A stretch of DNA of 36,391 nt. It comes from Bacteriovoracaceae bacterium. GTDB lineage: Bacteria > Bdellovibrionota > Bacteriovoracia > Bacteriovoracales > Bacteriovoracaceae. The notes beneath the pieces are model-generated. The model did no database searches. It had not been told where the DNA came from and saw only the letters and a list, made by a program, of their open reading frames with translations. Position numbers and translations under genes: made by a program. Position 1 is the first letter of the stretch; the number at the start of each line of letters is the position of its first letter. The stretch spans positions 27,501-63,891 of the forward strand of contig JAONMX010000004.1 of assembly GCA_028378565.1 (NCBI GenBank). The letters are read 5' to 3'. This document shows, one piece after another, positions 22,233 to 30,630 of the stretch.

Positions 22233-25066
22233 TACGGCTTACTCCAATATTTCGTATTCCCATCAGGAAGATTCATCGTTCCAATTTCGTATAAATATTT
22301 CGTTAGTGCTTCAATTTGTTTTTTAGGATCTCCACCAAATACTTCAGTATCAACCGACTCTCCGTCTTCCCAGAAGTTAGGCATAACAGTTTCTGGATAG
22401 ATGGCTTGAGGATTCTTTAACCACTTCTCAACCCATGTTGGACGAAGTCTTCTTTTAACAAAATAAAGATTTGGTGCAGAAGCCTCATCATTATTAAATC
22501 CAGACGTATGGCAACTTGCACATGCTAAAGAGTTAAATAGTTTTTTAGCACCCGCTTTTTCACCTGGTTCCCATTTAACAACTTCATCATGATCAATAAA
22601 AGACCTCTTTCCAGCTTTATGTTGGAACATGGCCACAATTTTATTTCTCTCTTTATCTGATAGTTCAAAAGATGGCATTCGAACACTAAGCCATGGTCTA
22701 ATAGGATAGACTTCTTTTAGGAAGTGATGGAACCAATCTGACTGAACTCTGTGCCCTTCTTCAACAAGTCTTGGCGGAGCTTCATTAACATCATCATACA
22801 TTTTGAGAATGTCGCCTCTCTCACCATCAACTTGGTGACAACCAACACAGTTGTACTTATTAACAACTTTCATTCCTTCATTAGCGATTTTCTCATTAGC
22901 GTCTAATCTCTTAACTCCCGCTAAAGGAATATAATCCGCAACCTGTCCAATAAGAGCTACTGTAATTTTCTCAGCTTCATCATCTGTCATATAAAGATTT
23001 GGCATTCTTAAAAGATCTTTAAATGGTTTATCAACACCGTTGTCCCATCTTTTTGGGTTTAAAAGATGCGCTTTAATCCAACCATCTCTTGAATGCTCAA
23101 CATCATACTCATGACCAAAACCAAATTGAGTTAATGGCTTAGAGCCAACCTTGGTAAGTTCTGGACCGATAGGAGCACGACCTTCGAAGCCATCAATATT
23201 GTGGCAAGAATAACATCCATATTTTCCAACTGATCTATAACCAAGCTCTAGAGTTTTTTCTTTTTCGCTCATGCGAGAAATCTTATCTTTTGCAACAGCA
23301 ATGGTATCAAAGGCACTGAAGTAAGTGACAAGCATTTCATCTCTAAGCTCTGTGTCTAGTGGCTCAAACTTTAGCTTTTCAAACTTCTTATTTCTTAAGC
23401 TTAATAAATAAGCTGCAATATCATTGGCTTCCTTATTAGTAAGTCTAAAGCTAGGCATAATTGTATTTGGTGAATAGTGTTTTGGTTTTTTCAGCCAAGT
23501 CACAAGCCATTCAGCATCAACTTTAGATCCTGTTCCTGTTAAATATGGACCTGCATAAGCACCAACTTTTTCAGAGGCTTCATCAAAGCCTTCAACTCCG
23601 TGACACCCCATACATCCAACAGTCGAAATAAGTTCCTTACCTTTTTCTTTGTCTCCGCCAACATACTTAACATCTGGTTTATACTTTTCAGACTTTGACC
23701 AAATGAACTCTGCCATTGCATTTACTTCGGCAATATTCTTTTTCATAAAATCAGGCTGTGAGTTATTTGATTGACCAAAAAAGCTAGGCATCATTGCATG
23801 CTCATTAAATCTCTTTGGTTCCCAAACCCAGTTCTTAAAAAATTCTTTTGAAATCTTTGAAGCTATTCTTACTAAATCTGGACCTGGTTTTCTCTTATGT
23901 TCCCAACCTTCAATTTTATGACAGCCGTAACAACCATATTTTTCCATGGCCATTCGACCTTCATTAACAATTGTTGCCTGTGGAATAAATTCAACTTCTT
24001 TGTGACAATTCACACAGCCAGCTTGAGTATGACCTACTTTAAACATTGGCTTTTGAATTTTATGTGGTGGATGATAATTATACTTCTCTATCCACTCTTG
24101 TTTTTGCTTTTCATTTCTAGGAGTATGAGCAGCTGCTGAGAAGTCATTTACTCTGTGACCTTCACCACCATGACATGAAGTACACCCATAAGACTTCATT
24201 GGGTGAGGAGAATCTAAACCAACCATCAAATCTAAATCAGGGTGAGTTTTATATGGATTCTTTTGGTCTTCATATCCATCTTGATCAATGAACATGTGAC
24301 ATGTCATACAACGATCAACTTTAGGTACGTGTTGAAAATATCTATCATCTGTAATGTTTTCCATTACGACTTGTTGAATTTTTAGTGTTGGATCAAGAAA
24401 GTCCAAGAACGGTGCATTTCGAACAACAAAGACTGGATCAACTTTTAATTTATTAAGAGCAAGCTTAGTAAGATCGACTTTTGTTTTTAAGTCTTTAATT
24501 GCTTTTTCATTTACAAGAACTTCTGCTCGTAACTTATCTATTTCTCTATTGATTTTCTTCTCTTGGCCTTTATAGCGTTTAAGTCTATCAGATGAAGCAG
24601 CAAAATCTTTCTTATATTGTTTCATCTCGACAAAAAGCTTGTCAGCACCTGGGGCATGCTTAGAGTGAGCAACTCCGTAATTAAAAGTATAAGCTGATAC
24701 TTTTGAGTTCAAAACACCATTGATAATAACTTCTTCTTTAATTCGAACTCTTACGCCATCAAGCTCTCTCTTAAGCTTTGCAATTTCTTTACTACGAGAA
24801 ACAACTAACTTCTCACCTTCATCAAGATTTTTCTCAAGTTTAGCAAGTTCTTCTTTATCTAATTCTTTTTCAGCACTCGCAAGACTCTCTTCAAGCTTTT
24901 GCTTCTTAATTTGCATACCTTCTAACTGAACAGCTTTCCAAGGACGAATGAAATCATCAAGAAAAACCCAGACAGTTGTCATCAAGAAAAGAATAGATAG
25001 AAACGCAAAAACTTTATTAAGTTTCTTTGTATCGTATGCCATTCCTGGTTCAAGTTTTTTACTCAT
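22232..25066 (-). CDS. Octaheme membrane-anchored c-type cytochrome of the quinol oxidoreductase
   Basis: 944 residues. An N-terminal transmembrane helix (about 18-36), a charged alpha-helical coiled coil (about 45-210), then eight CxxCH sites beginning at residues 253, 295, 351, 379, 485, 618, 740 and 849. The last five lie in repeated mono-heme cytochrome c domains, each with a downstream MPSF/MPNF-type candidate methionine ligand (for example 427-429, 537-539, 797-799, 895-897). It is encoded after the Rieske and split cytochrome b genes and would replace cytochrome c1/f as the periplasmic electron outlet. Confidence 0.92.
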   Translation of the reverse strand: MSKKLEPGMAYDTKKLNKVFAFLSILFLMTTVWVFLDDFIRPWKAVQLEGMQIKKQKLEESLASAEKELDKEELAKLEKNLDEGEKLVVSRSKEIAKLKRELDGVRVRIKEEVIINGVLNSKVSAYTFNYGVAHSKHAPGADKLFVEMKQYKKDFAASSDRLKRYKGQEKKINREIDKLRAEVLVNEKAIKDLKTKVDLTKLALNKLKVDPVFVVRNAPFLDFLDPTLKIQQVVMENITDDRYFQHVPKVDRCMTCHMFIDQDGYEDQKNPYKTHPDLDLMVGLDSPHPMKSYGCTSCHGGEGHRVNDFSAAAHTPRNEKQKQEWIEKYNYHPPHKIQKPMFKVGHTQAGCVNCHKEVEFIPQATIVNEGRMAMEKYGCYGCHKIEGWEHKRKPGPDLVRIASKISKEFFKNWVWEPKRFNEHAMMPSFFGQSNNSQPDFMKKNIAEVNAMAEFIWSKSEKYKPDVKYVGGDKEKGKELISTVGCMGCHGVEGFDEASEKVGAYAGPYLTGTGSKVDAEWLVTWLKKPKHYSPNTIMPSFRLTNKEANDIAAYLLSLRNKKFEKLKFEPLDTELRDEMLVTYFSAFDTIAVAKDKISRMSEKEKTLELGYRSVGKYGCYSCHNIDGFEGRAPIGPELTKVGSKPLTQFGFGHEYDVEHSRDGWIKAHLLNPKRWDNGVDKPFKDLLRMPNLYMTDDEAEKITVALIGQVADYIPLAGVKRLDANEKIANEGMKVVNKYNCVGCHQVDGERGDILKMYDDVNEAPPRLVEEGHRVQSDWFHHFLKEVYPIRPWLSVRMPSFELSDKERNKIVAMFQHKAGKRSFIDHDEVVKWEPGEKAGAKKLFNSLACASCHTSGFNNDEASAPNLYFVKRRLRPTWVEKWLKNPQAIYPETVMPNFWEDGESVDTEVFGGDPKKQIEALTKYLYEIGTMNLPDGNTKYWSKP

Positions 25067-25097
25067 TTTATTATTCCTTTTACTTGATCATTCACTA

Positions 25098-26174
25098 TTA
25101 TAAGTTTAGTTCCCATTCCGGCAGAGCTACTATGTACTTTAAAGAAAATAACCATCTAAGTACCATTTTGATTGGTAAGCTCATCATAATAAGAAGTAAT
25201 GTAATAAAGATGTAGTATCTAATCTGTCCTGACTTCTCGATTATCTTTTTTCCAAAGTCGGAAGCTGCGATAAGAGGCGGAAGAACAAAAACATAAAGAG
25301 CTGTTATGATTATCCCTAACATCTCTCGCATAATTAAGTTTGCTGGCATTGAAGTATTAAGCCACTTTACCCAAAGGAATTCAGATAAGTTGACGTTGTA
25401 TTCTGCAACAACCTTATGGAAATCCCAATATTCAAATGGTCCATAGAATGTCCAGTTTGGACCTCTTAAGAATGTACCTACAATAATGAGGTAGATCCAA
25501 AGAACGAGCCAACCAAACATGAAGCCCCAAATGGCAATTGGTCTTTCTTTGAAAGTAAAATAACCATTCCCTTTAGGGTTTGTATCTATATATGGAATAG
25601 CAATTAAGCCAACAACAACAAGCCCAGGTAGAACAACACCGGCCATCCAAGGATCAAAGTAAACAAGCATTTCTTGAAGCCCAAGAAAGTACCAAGGTGC
25701 TTTCGCTGGGTTTGGTGCCCAAGTCGGGTTAGCAGGTTCTTCTAGAGGGGCCTTAAAGATAATCGCCCAAACAATTAAGAAAACTGTACCTGCGATGATG
25801 GTAAATAATTCAGTGTAAACAAGGTTAGGCCAACACCATACTTTTTCTCTGTTTTCAGGAAGAGCTTCTACCGGACCTAAGCCATCTTCAATTCTTTGAT
25901 CGTTGATTGCACACTTATGAAGAGTGAACCAAGTAAAGAAAAGTATTGAGACAATAAGAATCGAAATAGGAATATTATCTGGAAAAGTAATAATGAGGAA
26001 AAAGTTAGGGTCTGACATGAACCAGAAAAATGCAGGGATAGCGATAGCTGTAAAAATCCATGCAAACTTTTTTGTTCCAACAATTCTGTAGTATTTCATC
26101 ACTATAAAAAAGAGAATACTAAAAATTGGGAAAGATCGAATCGGGTCAGCAACCCAGTTAATTAATTCTTTCAT
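25098..26174 (-). CDS. Cytochrome b C-terminal subunit (subunit IV-like) of the bc complex
   Basis: 358 residues; about eight helices. The central region WAPNPAKAPWYFLGLQEMLVYFDPW is the Qo-site loop of cytochrome b, but the canonical PEWY is replaced by APWY (159-162). It is longer than b6f subunit IV, with two or three additional N-terminal helices and extra C-terminal ones. It works with the N-terminal cytochrome b protein encoded 56 bases upstream to oxidise quinol. The HKCAINDQRIEDGLGP segment near 86-101 precedes the core. Confidence 0.9.
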   Translation of the reverse strand: MKELINWVADPIRSFPIFSILFFIVMKYYRIVGTKKFAWIFTAIAIPAFFWFMSDPNFFLIITFPDNIPISILIVSILFFTWFTLHKCAINDQRIEDGLGPVEALPENREKVWCWPNLVYTELFTIIAGTVFLIVWAIIFKAPLEEPANPTWAPNPAKAPWYFLGLQEMLVYFDPWMAGVVLPGLVVVGLIAIPYIDTNPKGNGYFTFKERPIAIWGFMFGWLVLWIYLIIVGTFLRGPNWTFYGPFEYWDFHKVVAEYNVNLSEFLWVKWLNTSMPANLIMREMLGIIITALYVFVLPPLIAASDFGKKIIEKSGQIRYYIFITLLLIMMSLPIKMVLRWLFSLKYIVALPEWELNL

Positions 26175-26230
26175 TAAATATATCCTAAACTTAATTGTTT
26201 CCTTTCAATTAATCTTAAAAGCACACTCAA

Positions 26231-27013
26231 TTAAAGAGGTGCTGAAATCCCACCATCTTTTCTAACTCTCCAAAAGTGAACAGCGATTAATACACCGACA
26301 ACTAATGGAATAAATACACAGTGAAGAATATAAAAACGAAGTAATGCTGGCTCACCAACAAATCTTCCAGCGAGTAACTGAAATCTTACGTCGTTTTTAT
26401 CTGAAACCATAACAAAGTCACCAATCTGTGCAAGCATAGCACCTGGACCACCATGCCCAAGAAATGGTGTTGCTTTAGCCATATTAGATCCAACGGCAAT
26501 GGCCCAAATAGCAAGCTGATCCCATGGTAGTAAGTAACCAGTAAACGAAAGTAAAAGTGTAAGCACGAGGAGAATTACCCCAACACCCCAGTTAAACTCT
26601 CTAGGTGGTTTATATGATCCCGTCATAAAGACTCGGAACATATGAAGCCAAACGGTTATCACCATAGCGTGAGCACCCCAACGATGAATCTCTCTCATAA
26701 TCCCCAATGGAACGTGTTCTCTAAGAGCGATAATGTCGTTGAATGCATATTCTGCTGTTGGTCTGTAATAGAACATTAAAAGAACGCCAGTTACTGTTAA
26801 CGCAAGGAAGATAAAAAATGTTAATCCCCCCATACACCATGTGTAACCTAGCTTTACTCCAGATTTTTTTAATTTAATCGGGTGTAAATGTAAAAAGACG
26901 TTTCCTGCAACAACAGCAGCTCTGTTACGAGCATTATCTGGAGGGCCATGTCTAAAAATAGATTTCCAAATCTGTGTTTCACGAACTTTGTCAGCTAAAC
27001 CTTTCTCGGCCAT
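26231..27013 (-). CDS. Cytochrome b N-terminal subunit (b6-like), diheme
   Basis: 260 residues, four helices. Heme ligands: His110 and His124 in helix B (HRWGAH...WLHMFRVF) and His231 and His246 in helix D (LHCVFIP...AVHFWRVRKDGG). The 15-residue helix D spacing and the ending ISAPL are b6-like. Cys60 in YTWCMGGLTF aligns with the b6 cysteine that binds the extra heme ci. SFTGYLLPWDQ is the Qo-side motif. A split cytochrome b of this kind is the rule for b6f and several menaquinol bc complexes. Confidence 0.94.
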   Translation of the reverse strand: MAEKGLADKVRETQIWKSIFRHGPPDNARNRAAVVAGNVFLHLHPIKLKKSGVKLGYTWCMGGLTFFIFLALTVTGVLLMFYYRPTAEYAFNDIIALREHVPLGIMREIHRWGAHAMVITVWLHMFRVFMTGSYKPPREFNWGVGVILLVLTLLLSFTGYLLPWDQLAIWAIAVGSNMAKATPFLGHGGPGAMLAQIGDFVMVSDKNDVRFQLLAGRFVGEPALLRFYILHCVFIPLVVGVLIAVHFWRVRKDGGISAPL

Positions 27014-27034
27014 GATTCTTTACCTTTTATATAA

Positions 27035-27535
27035 TTAAACTTGAATGAAAGAGTTTGGGTTGTCCCACTGTCCTTTCTCATAACGATATACTTTAGTTTT
27101 ATCTACTTTAATTTTTCCCTCAGGAGTTAGATTAATTTTATATCTCTCAAGAGGTCTCGGCGCTGGTCCTTCAAAGTTTATTCCACTCATGTAATAACCT
27201 GAACCATGACATGGACACTTGAACTTTAATTCAGCCGGCATCCATGTAGGGATACAACCTAAATGCGTACAAATATTTGAAAGTGCTACAAGTCTTCCTT
27301 CTTGCTTCACCATCCAAACACCAAAACCATTCTTCCATCTCTCATCAACGCCTTCTTCATAATCAGAAGTAGTACCTGCTAAGAAATCCATCTCTGGTTC
27401 AAAGTTTACATTTGGATAAGAGAAGCGAAACGCTAAACTTAGTAGACCTGCACATGCCGCTGAAAATGTTATCCATGCAACCGATAGATAAGAGAAAAAT
27501 TCGCGACGGTTTAAATGTTGTTTGACTTCACTCAT
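27035..27535 (-). CDS. Rieske 2Fe-2S protein of the bc complex
   Basis: 166 residues. NRREFFSYL followed by a hydrophobic stretch (16-36) is a Tat-type signal anchor. Cluster motifs CTHLGC (Cys89, His91, Cys94) and CPCHGS (Cys107, Cys109, His110) supply two Cys, two His and the stabilising disulfide. It shuttles electrons from the Qo site to the cytochrome c subunit. The gene is followed 21 bases later by the cytochrome b gene. Shine-Dalgarno GAGGCAGG precedes the ATG. Confidence 0.96.
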   Translation of the reverse strand: MSEVKQHLNRREFFSYLSVAWITFSAACAGLLSLAFRFSYPNVNFEPEMDFLAGTTSDYEEGVDERWKNGFGVWMVKQEGRLVALSNICTHLGCIPTWMPAELKFKCPCHGSGYYMSGINFEGPAPRPLERYKINLTPEGKIKVDKTKVYRYEKGQWDNPNSFIQV

Positions 27536-27647
27536 GAGCCTGCCTCATTTACCTTTAAAAAAATATTAAACCAATAACAATTTGATATGCTTTGGTATTA
27601 TCATAAAAATCTTGAAAAATCAGTAGTTTGATTATGCTCAGAAACCA

Positions 27648-28490
27648 TCATTTTTTCAATAAGTTTAAGAGTTCTTTTGCTTTTGAACGAACTTTTAAAC
27701 TTACATCATTATCCGCTGCCTTTTGCAACTCGACGCGTAACACATCCCACTTTGTTTTCTCTAACGTATTTAATATATTTAATTTTAATGCTTCTAGTTG
27801 ATCTGGCGATATTTCTTTGCTTTCTTGGGTCAAGAAAATTTCTTTTAAAACGTCGAGAGACCTTCTATCATTGTAGTTTGATAATGCGAGAGCAGCACTA
27901 AACTTTATTGATTGATTACTATTTGTTAGTGATTTTGCAATTAGATTTTCTTTGCCCGGAACATTGTGCGTAGCAAAAGTTAAAATTACGGCCTTTTTAA
28001 GCATGGCATCATCTTGATTTAAAAAAGTATCGAGCTTGTTCCAATCAAATAAAACACCTTTAGGTAAATCAGCAAGGGCAACAATTACCCTAAATTTTGT
28101 CTCAGAATTCTTTGTATCAAGCGCAGCATTAAGAACAGGTAGAGACAATTCATTCCTTAAAGCACCAAGTGCTACAACAATAAACTCTTTTGTTCTTTGA
28201 TCATTTGATGATTTATAGACGTCAGAAAGGTTTACAATTAGCCAAGGAATATCATCTTTTGGGATTTGATTTGAACTAATATATTTAGAAAGTTCATAAG
28301 CAGCAGTCCAACGATTACCAAAAGTTTTAGAATGCATTTCTCTTACTAAATCTTTGTAACCCCTATCAGTACTGAGTAGTTGGGTCACGCCAAAAATAAT
28401 CAGCGCTCCGATTAAAACAATGGCAACTGGTACAACCATGCTAGAAATAACAGGATTTTCTAATAATTTTTTTTGGTTTGCCTTAGGCAT
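27648..28490 (-). CDS. Membrane-anchored HEAT-repeat-like protein
   Basis: 280 residues: a basic N-terminus, one transmembrane helix (about 14-36), then a periplasmic all-alpha domain with repeating helical pairs (NRWTAAYELSKY, TKFRVIVALADL, IKFSAALALSNY, LKVRSKAKELL), which look like HEAT/armadillo repeats. It leads the bc-type operon, 112 bases before the Rieske gene. A scaffold or assembly role for the large octaheme complex is plausible but inferred. Shine-Dalgarno AAGG lies 7 bases before the ATG. The 112-base gap downstream shows no hairpin terminator. Confidence 0.7.
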   Translation of the reverse strand: MPKANQKKLLENPVISSMVVPVAIVLIGALIIFGVTQLLSTDRGYKDLVREMHSKTFGNRWTAAYELSKYISSNQIPKDDIPWLIVNLSDVYKSSNDQRTKEFIVVALGALRNELSLPVLNAALDTKNSETKFRVIVALADLPKGVLFDWNKLDTFLNQDDAMLKKAVILTFATHNVPGKENLIAKSLTNSNQSIKFSAALALSNYNDRRSLDVLKEIFLTQESKEISPDQLEALKLNILNTLEKTKWDVLRVELQKAADNDVSLKVRSKAKELLNLLKK

Positions 28491-28560
28491 GGGTTAACCT
28501 TTTCAAATAGTTTGAACTAGTCTATCTTCGCTCGTAGTGCAGAAGAAATAGCAAATTAAC

Positions 28561-28580
28561 AGAATTATGACAATAATTCT
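28561..28580. promoter_or_regulatory. Perfect 8-bp inverted repeat in a divergent promoter region
   Basis: AGAATTAT (28561-28568), GACA, ATAATTCT (28573-28580). It sits between the divergent HEAT/bc operon and the gene at 28602, 21 bases before the latter's ATG. The symmetry and position suggest an operator; it is not an FNR or Fur consensus. Confidence 0.4.
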
Positions 28581-28601
28581 CTGTGCGACATTGAGGAAAA
28601 C

Positions 28602-29147
28602 ATGGCCTATCTACTTCGTGTATTAATTTTGTTAATGATTATTGGAATAGGACTTACTGTTTCAAAAGCTCTCGGATGGCTTGATTTAGGCTATAGTCAC
28701 ATCCAGCTAGCTATCGTTAGCTTCCTCTACACGATCTTTGCACAAGCATTTGTTATGTTTTACTTCATCGGGGTTTCGAGACTTGTGATGAATGTTTATG
28801 AAATTCTCCATGGCCAAACAAATTTAAATGAACTTTTTGATGACCCACCTGCAGACTTAGAGCCTTATTTGAAAAAAGTTAAAAAATTTGCTCAAGATGC
28901 TGATAGATGCAAACGACAAACAATTCCTTGGACTATGTTAATTTTAGTTTTAGGTTCAATTGCATTTCTTCTAGGTGGAGCACATGACACTCATCTCGTT
29001 TCTAAAACAACTCATAGTGGAGTTGTTTATGGATTTGTCGCAGCTTTGATTATTGGTTTCTTTAGACAATGGCACTATTTAAAAGTTGGGCACGTCATGC
29101 TTCGAAAACTCAAAACACTCTTTGAAATTCCCGACGGACAAATGTAA
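28602..29147 (+). CDS. Four-helix membrane protein of unknown function
   Basis: 181 residues with four hydrophobic helices (about 5-25, 35-60, 107-127, 139-157) and a cytoplasmic-type charged loop (68-104) between helices 2 and 3. Histidines cluster after helix 3 (GGAHDTHLVSKTTHSG). Shine-Dalgarno GAGGAAAAC precedes the ATG. It is divergent from the bc operon and shares its intergenic inverted repeat, so joint regulation is possible. I do not recognise a family. Confidence 0.75.
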   Translation: MAYLLRVLILLMIIGIGLTVSKALGWLDLGYSHIQLAIVSFLYTIFAQAFVMFYFIGVSRLVMNVYEILHGQTNLNELFDDPPADLEPYLKKVKKFAQDADRCKRQTIPWTMLILVLGSIAFLLGGAHDTHLVSKTTHSGVVYGFVAALIIGFFRQWHYLKVGHVMLRKLKTLFEIPDGQM

Positions 29148-29156
29148 CTTCTTTGT

Positions 29157-29305
29157 AATTTGACGAACTTAGAATGAATTTAGGGACTTAAAAAATTCTT
29201 TTCTAAATTTATTGTAAGCAGGAAAATGATGAAGAGCGATTGAAGCGTACAAGTGGTACGTGAGAGAGCGATGAAGAAATTTGACGAACTTAGAATGAAT
29301 TTAGG
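29157..29305. repeat. Pair of 28-bp direct repeats flanking a small hairpin
   Basis: The same 28 bases (AATTTGACGAACTTAGAATG, continuing AATTTAGG) occur at 29157-29184 and 29278-29305, a period of 121. Between them is a hairpin CGTAC-AAGTG-GTACG (29246-29260) and purine-rich text (GAAGAGCGATTGAAG, GAGAGAGCGATGAAG). This fills most of the 164-base gap between convergent genes and looks like a small non-coding dispersed repeat. No ORF or transposase is present. Confidence 0.6.
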
Positions 29306-29311
29306 AAATAA

Positions 29312-30619
29312 TTATATATTTTTAACCCAGATGAAGACTTTATTTTTCCCTGGAGGATTTCTTCTGGCACGAGTTCTTGATTCATAAAGAACGCTATCGC
29401 TAGATTCCATAATCTGGGCCATAAATTCTTTTAAATAAACTCTTGGTACATAAATATTATAATAAACTCCGCCCGGAACTTCCTGACCAGGTTTTACATT
29501 ATCAACTTGAGTGACATTATATTTTTTGAGAAGGTCATTAAGTTTATCTTTTGATGAATATAAATTCTGAGACTTCATCATTACCCTATAAACTTTTGTA
29601 TTACCGTAGCGGCTATCTCGATAACCCCCTCTTACTTCTTCATATTGTGACTGTTCTCTATCGGCTACATCAAAGTCTTTTGGTAGAGAGTCCCAACTTG
29701 TAAGAGAAACTTCAGATTCCGTTTCGTAACGAACTCCTTCTTCTTCTTCTTCAATTTTTAGTTTATTTTCAATTTTTTCTACATCTTCTAAGTCTTGAAC
29801 ATTTAGGTTTATATTTTCTTGAGATTTTTCATTATCACTTTTAAAGACTAAGTTTTTATTTAACCACTTAAACTGAGGTTCATAGATAGATATCTTTTCA
29901 ACAAGAGACTTCTCCCATTTTTTGTTAACCCACTTGATTCCATAAATTGCGATAATGGCAACAAATGTTAAAATAAATAACTCTTGAGCAACTCTCAATT
30001 GCTTACGAAAGCTCATCGAGCTTTTAATTTTAGAGAAATCAAAATTAGGGTGATAAAGATCTCTTTTCATTTTTTCAACTAAAGTTAAAAACTCAGGGTA
30101 GAGAGTTATCTCTAAACTCGTCATAACATCTTCGTCATCCGTTCCTTTAAAATCAGGAAATATATTAAGTTCATCACTCAAGGCCTTAAAGTTTATAAAA
30201 AGATTCGGGCTAGAAATATTTACGACTTGAAATTTTTCAGAAAGGGCATCATCAAGATGAGGAAATCTCTCAACAAAGAAGTTTCTTAAAATAACAGCAA
30301 TCTCAGGGACAAGAATTCCAGACTTTTTAGAAATTAAAAACAAATCAGCTTTTTTAAAGATGAAGGTATAGCAGATCAATTTATTTTTTAGCCACTGAAA
30401 CCATTGATTCAAAGGACCAATCTGACTATTGGCACAAGCGTATTGAAAACGATCGATGACTTGCGAAAGTGATTGTCCATCAAGAAAGAAGCAGGACCAA
30501 AATTCTTCGAATTCATTTTGGTATCTTCCCTGCCAAGTAATCTCTTCCATATTAAGAGCAATCCATTCTCTAAATTCGAGAATTTCTTCACTCGTAAAAA
30601 TTATTTCTTCATTTTTCAT
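29312..30619 (-). CDS. Single-pass membrane protein of unknown function
   Basis: 435 residues. A helical cytoplasmic-type N-terminal domain (1-200), one transmembrane helix (about 216-232, ELFILTFVAIIAIYGI), then a periplasmic-type half with an acidic linker (265-305) and a C-terminal folded segment (about 325-435, YGNTKVYRVMMKSQNLYSSKDKLNDL and VYYNIYVPRVYLKEF). The layout resembles membrane-bound anti-sigma or signalling proteins, but no motif identifies it. It lies 11 bases downstream of the thiolase gene, so is probably co-transcribed. Confidence 0.7.
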   Translation of the reverse strand: MKNEEIIFTSEEILEFREWIALNMEEITWQGRYQNEFEEFWSCFFLDGQSLSQVIDRFQYACANSQIGPLNQWFQWLKNKLICYTFIFKKADLFLISKKSGILVPEIAVILRNFFVERFPHLDDALSEKFQVVNISSPNLFINFKALSDELNIFPDFKGTDDEDVMTSLEITLYPEFLTLVEKMKRDLYHPNFDFSKIKSSMSFRKQLRVAQELFILTFVAIIAIYGIKWVNKKWEKSLVEKISIYEPQFKWLNKNLVFKSDNEKSQENINLNVQDLEDVEKIENKLKIEEEEEGVRYETESEVSLTSWDSLPKDFDVADREQSQYEEVRGGYRDSRYGNTKVYRVMMKSQNLYSSKDKLNDLLKKYNVTQVDNVKPGQEVPGGVYYNIYVPRVYLKEFMAQIMESSDSVLYESRTRARRNPPGKNKVFIWVKNI

Positions 30620-30630
30620 TACTTATAAAG

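Noticed and set aside
23539-24139. Open frames within the octaheme cytochrome gene
   Set aside because: They are shadows in other frames of a gene whose heme motifs are all in the main frame.
28561-28580. FNR/CRP-type binding site
   Set aside because: The half-sites AGAATTAT/ATAATTCT do not match TTGAT or TGTGA.
29157-29305. CRISPR array
   Set aside because: Only two repeat copies with a 93-base spacer containing related text and a hairpin; no cas genes and no regular spacing.
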